Assembly: GCA_030693515.1 (NCBI GenBank)
Contig: JAUYAK010000104.1
Span: 1 to 49,478 of the forward strand
Length of the DNA stretch: 49,478 nt
Direction: 5' to 3'
From: Opitutaceae bacterium
GTDB lineage: Bacteria; Verrucomicrobiota; Verrucomicrobiia; Opitutales; Opitutaceae
In this document: positions 42,907 to 49,478 of the stretch, one piece after another
How the letters are laid out: the number at the start of each line of letters is the position of its first letter
How positions within the stretch are numbered: position 1 is the stretch's first letter
Translations under genes and position numbers: made by a program
Notes under the pieces: model-generated
Databases searched by the model: none
Told to the model about the DNA's origin: nothing
What the model saw: only the letters and a program-made list of their open reading frames with translations

Positions 42907-45565
42907 TCAGAACAGGGGTGCGTCGTTCTTTGGGTCGGCGAGCAGGGCTTCGAAGCGCGGGTCGCCGCGCAGGGACGCAAAGAACGGATGCGTGCGGATT
43001 AGCCCGGCGGGGTAATGGTTCGGCTTCTGCAGGTTTCGCGTCAGGCCGGCGATGGCGCCATCCGTGTCGCCCGTCCGGGCGCAAGCGGCGGCCAGCCAGT
43101 AGTGGATCTCCGAGCCGTCGAGGGCGTCGCGGCTCTCGGGCAGCAGGGCCGCCGCCTCGCGGGTCAGTCGCATCCCCTCGTCGGGGCGCCCAAGGATTAT
43201 CTCCATCGCGCCGAGGTGGAACCGGGGCACGGGATTGGCCGGCTCCCGCTCCAACTGCGCCTTGGTCGTGGCGTGGGATTCTGCGATGCGCGCGCGCCGC
43301 CGGGACATCGCCGTGCGCGAGATGCATGGTCGCGGAATCAATCGTGCCGTGGGCGGTGTGCATAAGTTCGGGATAGTAAGGCTGCAGCGCATCGAGGCGC
43401 TTGAACTCGGCGTAGTCGTCGCGCCGGATCGCCCAGCTTTTCCGATAATGCAGCGCCATGGGCGACTCCCGCTGCGTGGGCGTGAGGCGGGCGAGGAGTT
43501 CGTCCGCGCGCTGAAGCGAGCCTGTGGTCACGCTTTCCGCGTTGGCGAGATACAGTTCCTCCGCCAACTGGCCGGGCAGCAGCGCAATGATGCGCCGTCC
43601 CAGGGCGAATGCCTCGTCCCAGCGGCGCACCCAAAACAACGTCGAGGCCAGATGGCGCAGATTGGGAAGGTTGGCCGGGTCGAGGTCCACGGCGCGGCGG
43701 AGGTTGGCCAGCGCCTCCGCCCAGCGGCCCTGCCGGCGCTGGATGAGGCCGAGCGACGCGTAGCCCGTGGGATCGTGGGGCTGGAGGCGGACGATTTTGT
43801 CGTAGGCCGCGGTCGCGCGCACGTAGTCGCGGTCGGCATGGTAGGCGTGGGTGCCGGCGAGCCGGATGACGTCGAGCGAGTCGGGCGCGAGGCGCACGGC
43901 CTGCGCGATGGCGGCCGCGCCCTGGGCCTTGCGCTCGGCGCTGGCATCGCGAAACCAGAAGACATTCAGCGCGTGGACGACCGCCAGCTCGCCCCACGCG
44001 GCGGCGAAGCCGGGATCGAGTTTCACGGCGTCCGCGAAGCGCTGCTCGGCGTGCGCGAGGGCAGCCCTGCTCGAGGTCGGCGCCCGGTTGCGGATGTCGC
44101 GGCCTTGGAGAAACAGGTCGTAGGCGGCGGAATTTTCCGTAGGGCGGCGGACGATTTGCTGGCGCGCCTCGGGCGAGATGGCGGCGGAGAGCGCGGTGGC
44201 GATTTCCGCCGCGAGCGCGGCCTGGATGGCGAAGATGTCGGTGAGCTCGCGGTCGTAGCTTTTGGCCCACACGTGCTCGTCGGTGCGGGCGTTGATGAGC
44301 TGGCCGGTGACGCGGACGCGGTTGCCCACCCGGCGAACGCTGCCCTCGAGGAGGTAGGCGACGCCCAGGTCGGCGCCGATCTGTTTGATGGGCTTGGTGG
44401 TGGCGCGATACTGCATCACCGAGGTGCGGGAAACGACGCGCAGCTCGGCGATGAGCGCGAGGTTGGTGACGATGTCCTCGTGCACGCCGTCGGCGAAGAA
44501 GGCGTTGGCGTCCTTCTCGTCGCTCATGTTGGCGAACGGGAGGACGGCGATGGACTTGTTGGAAATCGGCGGGAAGGCCGGCGCGGCGGTCGTCGAACTC
44601 GGCGTCGCGGCAACCGGCGCGGGAGCGGGAGCGGGCGCCGGGCGCCCCCGTCCCGCGGCGACCACGACGAGCGCAATCAGCCCTGCGGCCGCGGCCCCGT
44701 AAACCAAGAGGCTCCGCCGCACGCGCCGCGCGGCCGGCGAGCGGCCGGCTTGCAGCGCGGCCAAGTCCGCCAGCAACGCCGCGCCGTCGCGGTAACGCCG
44801 CTGGGGTTGCGGGTCGCAGGCGCGGAGAATGATTTCGTTTAACGCGAGCAGGGCGCGGTGATCGGGCAGGCGGTTGAGTTCGGCCGGGAGCTGGGGGAAC
44901 TCCTGCCGGTCGAGGCCGGTCGCGAGTTCGTAGAGCACCTTGCCGAGAGCGAACACATCCGCGCTCGGCGCGCCCGGGCCCTCGGGCGGCACGTAGCCTT
45001 CCGTCCCGATAAACGTCCGCGCGCTGGCCACGGGCGCGACGAGCCCGATGTCCGCCAGCTTCGGCACGCCGCCCACGAGGATCACGTTGGACGGCTTGAT
45101 GTCGCGGTGCACGAGCCCGCGGCGGTGCAGGCCGGCGAGCACGCGCGCCAGCTCAACGCCGAAGCGCACACAGTCCGCCGTCGGCAGCCGCCCGCGCCGG
45201 GTGCGCAGTTCCGCCAACGTCAGCGGCACGTAGCTCGCCGGCTCGATCGCGCGGCCCCGCTCCGCATCGTCGGCCAGCTCCATCACGTAGTAGAAAAATC
45301 CCGCCGCCTCGTTGCGCCCCACGTGCAGCAGCGCCATCTGGATCGATTCGCCGAGGGAGACCTCGGCGAATTCCTTCAGCCCCTTGAACTCGCGCTCGAA
45401 CGGCCCGGTATCCTCAAAACGCTCGCGCCACACGAGCTTGATGGCGCGCCAGACGCCGGTCACGCCGCGCGCGAGCCATACGTCGCCATAGCTGCCGCGC
45501 CCGATCGGGCGGACGAGTTCGTAGTCGGGGATGACCGGCGGGGCGGGCTGGTTTTCTCCGGTCAT
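42907..45565 (-). CDS. Ser/Thr kinase with TolB-like and TPR domains, frameshifted
   Basis: The ATG at 45565 starts a Hanks-type kinase (Gly loop GRGSYGDVW, Lys43, HRDIKPSN at 153-160, DIG instead of DFG at 172-174). A single membrane helix (about 272-292), a Pro/Ala linker, a periplasmic TolB-like domain (SIAVLPFANMSDEKDANAFF) and TPRs follow. The frame breaks near 43288-43297 within a (GC)n run. The kinase frame becomes Arg-rich nonsense, while a second frame continues the TPR domain (RIAESHATTKAQ, then FHLGAMEIILGRPDEGM) to a stop at 42907. The span of 2659 nt is one base over a multiple of three; gaining one GC unit or losing one base restores 886 residues. It overlaps the sigma gene by four bases. 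Confidence 0.88.
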
Positions 45566-46202
45566 CCGAGCTGCCCCGGCAGTTTCTCGACCTCGGCCTT
45601 GAGCTGCTTCTTGAGGCGGTGGCCGATCAGGTAGACGGATGCGGGGTTGATCCCGAGCTCGGTCGAGACCTTGAGCACCGGCCATTGCTGGCGCACGTAG
45701 AGCTCGAAGACCTGAAAGTGCCGCGGCTTCACCGCGCGCGCGAGGCGCTCGACCGCGGCCGACAGAATGTGGCGCTGCCACTCCTGGTCCCACTCGTCCT
45801 CGTCGTTGGCCGGCGCGGGCACGCGCTCGAGCGTCGCCGTGCGCCGCCCGTCGAGCTGTCGCGCGGCGACGCGGGCGTATGCGCGGGCAGTTTCCCGCGG
45901 CGCTCAAATTGATCCGCGATGCGCCAGTGCGTGAGCTTCATGAGCCAGCCGCGAAACGAGCCTCGGTCCGGGTTGAGGTCGAAATCCTTGATCGTCTCGG
46001 CCACGCGCTTGAACACGTCCTGCGCCACGTCCTCCGCATCCTCGTGCGCGAGGCCGGCGCGGCGCGCGCGGCCGTAGATGAGCCGGCGGTAGAGCCGGTG
46101 AAATTCCGCCCAGCTCGCGGCATCCTGCCACTCGCGCACGCGAAACAGCAGCGTCGGCCGCGTGAGCAGCGAGGTGCCGGGATGGGGGCGGGAGGAGTTC
46201 AC
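45562..46202 (-). CDS. ECF sigma factor, frameshifted
   Basis: GTG at 46202 begins an ECF-type sigma factor. Region 2 is clear (EFHRLYRRLIYGRARRAGLA, then HEDAEDVAQDVFKRVAETI, then FRGWLMKLTHWRIADQFERR). Just after this, near 45893-45903, the frame must shift by one base. The second frame continues as ETARAYARVAARQLDGRR, then TATLERVPAPANDEDEWDQE and region 4 (HFQVFELYVRQQWPVLKVST, then LGINPASVYLIGHRLKKQL) to the stop at 45562. The total of 641 nt becomes 642 (213 residues) with one inserted base. It is co-transcribed with the kinase through a 4-bp overlap, the usual layout of kinase-linked ECF sigma factors in Verrucomicrobia and Planctomycetes. Confidence 0.88.
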
Positions 46203-46231
46203 GCCCGGCTACACCGCCACGGCCGGGGCGA

Positions 46232-46286
46232 TCTTTCAAGAATCTCAAAAATGTTTTCTTCCGCGGTTTTTTGAAAGAACGGCGCC
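46232..46286. promoter_or_regulatory. AT-rich dyad upstream of the sigma gene
   Basis: CTTTCAA (46233-46239) and TTGAAAG form an inverted repeat around an AT-rich core (TCTCAAAAATGTTTTCTTCC). This is the most AT-rich patch in the region. It lies between the divergent sigma-factor and secreted-protein genes, so it probably contains a promoter or operator. No specific box can be assigned. Confidence 0.35.
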
Positions 46287-46307
46287 GGGGCGCGGGTGAA
46301 GCGCCCC

Positions 46308-47075
46308 ATGCACCTCACCTTCTCCCCGCGCTCCCTTGGTTTGCGCTGCCTCACCGGCCGCGCGCTGGCCGCCGCCGCCCTAGTCTTTATGTTCACCGCC
46401 CCACCCCTGCTCTCCGCCGCTCGCGCGGCCCCTGGGCCCGCGACCCCGCCAGACTTCCCGGACACGACGCATGTCCGCGAAGGCTGCTACATCTCGTCTG
46501 TCGCCTATGTCGCCCGATTCGCGGCGGAGTTTCCCGGTGAATTCGGCGCGCCGTGCTCCGTCCACCCGCGAATCTACCCGAAGCGGCACACCGTCGCGCT
46601 CGTGACGTGGGCCGGCGAATGGTGGCTGCGCGACGAGTTTGCCGGCGTGATGCGCCTCAACCTGCCGGCCGCGAGCCGCGAAATCACAGAGACGGTCCGG
46701 CGCCGGGCCGAGGTGACGCTGGACCGCCGGGTGCGGGGTCTCACGTCGAGTGAGCGCGCGCGCATCCTCAGCCTCGGCCTGCACGGGAGTCGCACCCTCG
46801 ATGCCGCGCACGAGATCGCCGAGGCAGCACGGTTGCTCCCGTATGCGAGCGCGCTATATCGCGTCGAAAGCAACGGCCGCGAGATTCCGGTGCTGTTTTT
46901 CCGCCCCAGCCCCGGCTGGATCGCGCTCTACGATCCCCATTTCGGCACTGCCACGGCCGAGACCGACAGCCCGCGCGACGCCGCGATCGTCGAGGCGATC
47001 GCGGAACGGCTGGGCTACCGCGTCACGTCCGTGCGGCGCGATTTCGGACCGTTGCTCGCCGCCACCGGGCCGTGA
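46308..47075 (+). CDS. Secreted protein of unknown function, 255 aa
   Basis: The ATG at 46308 begins MHLTFSPRSLGLRCL, followed by a signal peptide with hydrophobic core LAAAALVFMFTAPPLL and a probable cleavage after ARA. The mature part includes HVREGCYISSVAYVARFAAEFPGEFGAPCSVHPRIYPKRHTVALVTWAGEWWLRDEF. The early Gly-Cys-Tyr with a later His suggests a papain-like (transglutaminase or peptidase C39-like) fold, but I cannot confirm the catalytic set. GTG at 46296 is an alternative start. It is divergent from the sigma/kinase operon, which may be relevant to regulation. Confidence 0.7.
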   Translation: MHLTFSPRSLGLRCLTGRALAAAALVFMFTAPPLLSAARAAPGPATPPDFPDTTHVREGCYISSVAYVARFAAEFPGEFGAPCSVHPRIYPKRHTVALVTWAGEWWLRDEFAGVMRLNLPAASREITETVRRRAEVTLDRRVRGLTSSERARILSLGLHGSRTLDAAHEIAEAARLLPYASALYRVESNGREIPVLFFRPSPGWIALYDPHFGTATAETDSPRDAAIVEAIAERLGYRVTSVRRDFGPLLAATGP

Positions 47076-47102
47076 AACGCCAGCCGGGGCCCTGCGTTCG
47101 TA

Positions 47103-47157
47103 GTTCCGCCTTCATGCGGTGCAGGGTTGAGTTCAATGCCCCGGCTGAAGCCGGAAC
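47103..47157. repeat. REP-like palindromic intergenic element
   Basis: GTTCCGCCTTCA (47103-47114) and TGAAGCCGGAAC (47146-47157) are inverted complements at 11 of 12 positions. A smaller hairpin, CCGGC-TGAA-GCCGG (47141-47154), is nested at the right end. It fills the gap between convergent genes (secreted protein and purU) and could also serve as a bidirectional terminator. Elements of this look are common dispersed palindromes. Confidence 0.6.
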
Positions 47158-47183
47158 GGCGAACACCGTTGCCGGGCGCAGCC

Positions 47184-48041
47184 TCAGTCGAAGACCACGG
47201 TCTTGTTGCCGTAGACGAGCACGCGGCTGTCGAGGTGCCAGCGGACGGCTTGGGCGAGGACGGTTTTCTCCAAGTCACGGCCTTTGCGGATGAGGTCATC
47301 GACCCCGTGGCGATGCGTCACGCGGGCGACGTCCTGGTTGATGATGGGTCCCTCATCGAGGTCGCGCGTGGCGTAGTGCGCGGTGGCGCCGATGAGTTTC
47401 ACGCCGCGCGCGTGCGCCTGGTGGTAGGGCCGGCCGCCGGCGAAGGCCGGGAGGAAGGAATGGTGGATGTTGATCACCGGCATGCCGCACTGCCCAAGAA
47501 AATCCGCCGAGAGCACCTGCATGTAGCGCGCGAGGATCACGAGATCGGCGCGCAGGTCGCGGAGCAGCGCGAGCTGGCGGGCCTCGGCTTGCGCCTTGGT
47601 GTGGGCTTCGACCGGGATGTGGTGAAACGGCAGGCCGTAGCCTGCGGCCGCACCCGCGAGGTCGGGGTGGTTGCCCACGATGGCGACAATCTCGCAGGCG
47701 AAATCACCGGCTTTCCAGCGCAGCACGAGGTCGTGGAAGCAGTGGTTGGCCTTGGAAACGAAGATCGCCACGCGCGGGCGGTGCGAGGTCACGGCCACGC
47801 GCACCTGCATCCCAAGTGATGCCGCGAACGCCTCAAAGTCTCGCGCATCGCGCTCCGCCACGCCCTCGGCGCCAACGGGCGCCCACTCGACCCGCTGGAA
47901 GAATATACCCGCTTCGCGGTCGTGGTGCTGGTCGGCGTGCCGGATGTTGCCGCCGCGGGCGAAAATCCAGCCGGAGACTCGCGCGACGAGACCGGGTTGA
48001 TCAGGGCCGTGGAGGAGGGCGATGAGGGTGGGCGCGGACAT
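47184..48041 (-). CDS. purU: Formyltetrahydrofolate deformylase
   Basis: A 285-residue PurU that hydrolyses 10-formyl-THF to THF and formate, balancing one-carbon pools and feeding PurT. The N-terminal ACT domain (IALLHGPDQPGLVARVSGWIF, residues 6-26, regulatory amino-acid binding) precedes the formyltransferase-like catalytic domain (RVAIFVSKANHCFHDLV). The catalytic Asn-His-Asp set is visible in INIHHSFLPAFAGGRPYHQA and ATAHYATRDLDEGPII. Full length for the family. It is monocistronic; ATG at 48041. Confidence 0.95.
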   Translation of the reverse strand: MSAPTLIALLHGPDQPGLVARVSGWIFARGGNIRHADQHHDREAGIFFQRVEWAPVGAEGVAERDARDFEAFAASLGMQVRVAVTSHRPRVAIFVSKANHCFHDLVLRWKAGDFACEIVAIVGNHPDLAGAAAGYGLPFHHIPVEAHTKAQAEARQLALLRDLRADLVILARYMQVLSADFLGQCGMPVINIHHSFLPAFAGGRPYHQAHARGVKLIGATAHYATRDLDEGPIINQDVARVTHRHGVDDLIRKGRDLEKTVLAQAVRWHLDSRVLVYGNKTVVFD

Positions 48042-48166
48042 GGCTGGCCGGGCAACACAGCGTCAAACCGCGGCCGCTCCAAGCTCCAACTTCCGGGCCA
48101 ATCCCCGCGTGCGGAATGGACGCGGGGCAGGTGGCCCGCCGCCTCCGTGCCCCAGGCGCGGTTCCG

Positions 48167-48751
48167 TCACTTCTTCGTCGGCGCGCCCTTTTTCGCCAGG
48201 TCGTCCTGTTTCTTCAAAAGCACGGAACTGAGTGCCGGATGGGTCTCCATGAACCGAGCGAGCGCGGGATTCGCGATAAGGAACTGGGCGTCGACAATCT
48301 GGCCGGGGGATTTCTGGAGGGCTTTGCGGATGTCGGGATGATCCTTGAGAAACTGATCGAGGGCCAGCGCATCGGGGCGCGTGACCTTTACCCGGGCGAG
48401 GCGGGCGATGGCGCGGCGGAGGAGGAACTGCTGGTCGACCTTGAGCGCGTTGGCCAAGCCGGGTTGCTTTTTCAACAGGGCGTCGACGTCCGGATTTTGC
48501 GCGCGAAAGGACTGCGACATCAGCTGGTCGATGTTGATGCGGAGCGTCTCTTCGAGCTTGGAGTTGGCGTTGAGGACGCGTTCGAGCTCGGCGAGCTCCT
48601 TCTGGACCGCGGCATCGGCCGAGATCGAAGCGGCCTCCGGGGCGGCCGCGGCGGCGGCGCGCGTGGCGACCAGCACGAGCAACGCCGAGACGAAAGCGAC
48701 GCAGCGAACAGGCCGGATGGAAGAGGCGAACGAGAGCGAGGGGAGGTTCAT
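48167..48751 (-). CDS. Secreted protein of unknown function with NPxV-type helical repeats
   Basis: A 194-residue protein with a signal peptide (VAFVSALLVLVATRAAAAAA). The mature part is helical, and its second half reiterates a short pattern, for example NPDVDALLKKQPGLANALK, FLKDHPDIRKALQKSPGQI and FLIANPALARFMETHPALSS. These share (N/H)P-x(2)-x3-L spacing of about 20-25 residues. It ends in a basic KKGAPTKK tail. I do not recognise a named family. The ATG at 48751 sets the signal peptide near the N-terminus. It is divergent from the phosphofructokinase gene. Confidence 0.7.
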   Translation of the reverse strand: MNLPSLSFASSIRPVRCVAFVSALLVLVATRAAAAAAPEAASISADAAVQKELAELERVLNANSKLEETLRINIDQLMSQSFRAQNPDVDALLKKQPGLANALKVDQQFLLRRAIARLARVKVTRPDALALDQFLKDHPDIRKALQKSPGQIVDAQFLIANPALARFMETHPALSSVLLKKQDDLAKKGAPTKK

Positions 48752-48923
48752 AGATTTGGGGATTGCGGCGAACGCAGCGATAATTTGCCGGCTGCGGACG
48801 GGCAATGGAATTCTCCGAGGGGGAGCTTTGGTGGGGCGCGGGGAAATTTGAGTTTGCCACCGCAGGGCGCGACCCGCTTTCCTGCACCTTCACGCAGTCC
48901 AAAATCCTCTACCTAACACTCTC

Positions 48924-49478
48924 ATGGCTGAACTTGTAGGAAACGTCTTGGTGGGCCAGTCCGGCGGCCCCACCTCCGTCATTAATGCCAGCGTCGCGGG
49001 CGTCATCTCGGAGGCGCTGAACCACGAGTGCATCGAGGAGATCTACGGCACGACCAACGGCGTCCTCGGCATCCTTCAGGAGGAGCTGATCGACCTCGCG
49101 GCCGAATCGCAGCAGCAGATCCGCGCCCTCAAGCACACGCCCGGCGCCGCCCTCGGCACCTGCCGTTTCAAGCTCAAGAAACAGGCCGATTTCGACCGCG
49201 TCCTCGAGGTCTTCAAGGCCCACAACATCCGTTACTTTTTCTACATCGGCGGCAACGATTCCCAGGACACCGCCGACAAGATCTCCAAGCTCGCCCAGGC
49301 GCAGGGCTACGAGCTCCGCGTCATCGGCGTGCCGAAGACGATCGACAACGATCTGCCCGGCACCGACCACTGCCCCGGTTACGCCAGCGCGATCAAATAC
49401 ATCGCGACCAGCGTGCGTGAGCTCGCCGCCGACAACGAGGCCATGGGCCAGGGCGACCTCGTCTCCATCGTCGAGGTC
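48924..49478 (+). CDS. PPi-dependent 6-phosphofructokinase, partial (5' part)
   Basis: The ATG at 48924 begins MAELVGNVLVGQSGGPTSVIN. The frame is open to the window edge (185 codons) without a stop, so the 3' part is missing. GQSGGPTSVIN is the nucleotide/PPi-loop start of the PFK fold. YIGGNDSQDTA carries Asp where ATP-dependent PFKs have the second Gly of GGDGS, and GVPKTIDNDLPGTDH holds the catalytic TID and the Lys typical of PPi-dependent enzymes. It phosphorylates fructose-6-phosphate reversibly with PPi. Members of this PPi-type branch are often near 400 residues. Confidence 0.93.
   Translation, partial: MAELVGNVLVGQSGGPTSVINASVAGVISEALNHECIEEIYGTTNGVLGILQEELIDLAAESQQQIRALKHTPGAALGTCRFKLKKQADFDRVLEVFKAHNIRYFFYIGGNDSQDTADKISKLAQAQGYELRVIGVPKTIDNDLPGTDHCPGYASAIKYIATSVRELAADNEAMGQGDLVSIVEV

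Overview
The window is GC-rich and densely coded, with mostly ATG/GTG starts, many 4-bp ATGA overlaps and few Shine-Dalgarno sequences. The gene content points to Verrucomicrobiota, probably an Opitutaceae relative: an Mla-type ABC set with a STAS-MlaE fusion and a PqiC-like lipoprotein, a RapA-like SNF2 protein, a short UvrC, an ECF sigma/Ser-Thr kinase-TPR pair, PPi-type phosphofructokinase and a SorAB-type sulfite dehydrogenase. This assignment is inferred from content only.

Layout. 1-2392 is accessory and decaying: a zeta-toxin-like P-loop kinase with a small overlapping partner, gene remnants, and a frameshifted copy of the metH 3' end. 2393-6392 (-) encodes a B12-dependent methionine synthase split into two proteins; a CACTGATG-rich repeat lies between them and another repeat is inserted in frame in the second half. 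A cobalamin riboswitch (about 6504-6714) points the other way, into a BtuB-like TonB receptor (6852-8729). B12 uptake and B12 use are therefore back to back. A TPR lipoprotein follows (8822-10996).

11009-20955 (-) is one continuous gene run: sulfite dehydrogenase SorA and cytochrome c SorB, a PhoPQ-related secreted protein, a divergent cytochrome P450, a stand-alone A-T-TE NRPS-like protein, and RapA. 21487-24974 (-) is a defence island: an N6-adenine methyltransferase, an overlapping XamI-type restriction endonuclease, and a 5'-truncated DUF1016 nuclease carrying two palindromes.

25052-28522 (-) is recD2. Its P-loop is interrupted by a 363-residue intein with class 3 (Trp-Cys-Thr) signatures and a LAGLIDADG endonuclease domain. 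A 68-bp palindromic repeat has also entered the gene in frame. After a DUF2721 membrane protein and a HAD phosphatase comes the Mla operon (29898-33589, +), then an orphan Dam-type methylase, a double-length membrane glycosyltransferase-like protein, uvrC (-), cinA and a cyanophycinase-like peptidase (+), and a membrane-anchored TPR protein (-). 42907-46202 (-) is an ECF sigma factor and its kinase-TPR partner, both frameshifted. The window ends with a secreted unknown protein, purU, another secreted unknown, and the 5' part of a PPi-dependent phosphofructokinase that runs off the edge.

The strongest unusual signals are the intein in recD2, the repeats that have entered coding sequences in frame (recD2, metH, DUF1016), the split metH with a repeat at the split point, and the paired frameshifts in the sigma/kinase operon.
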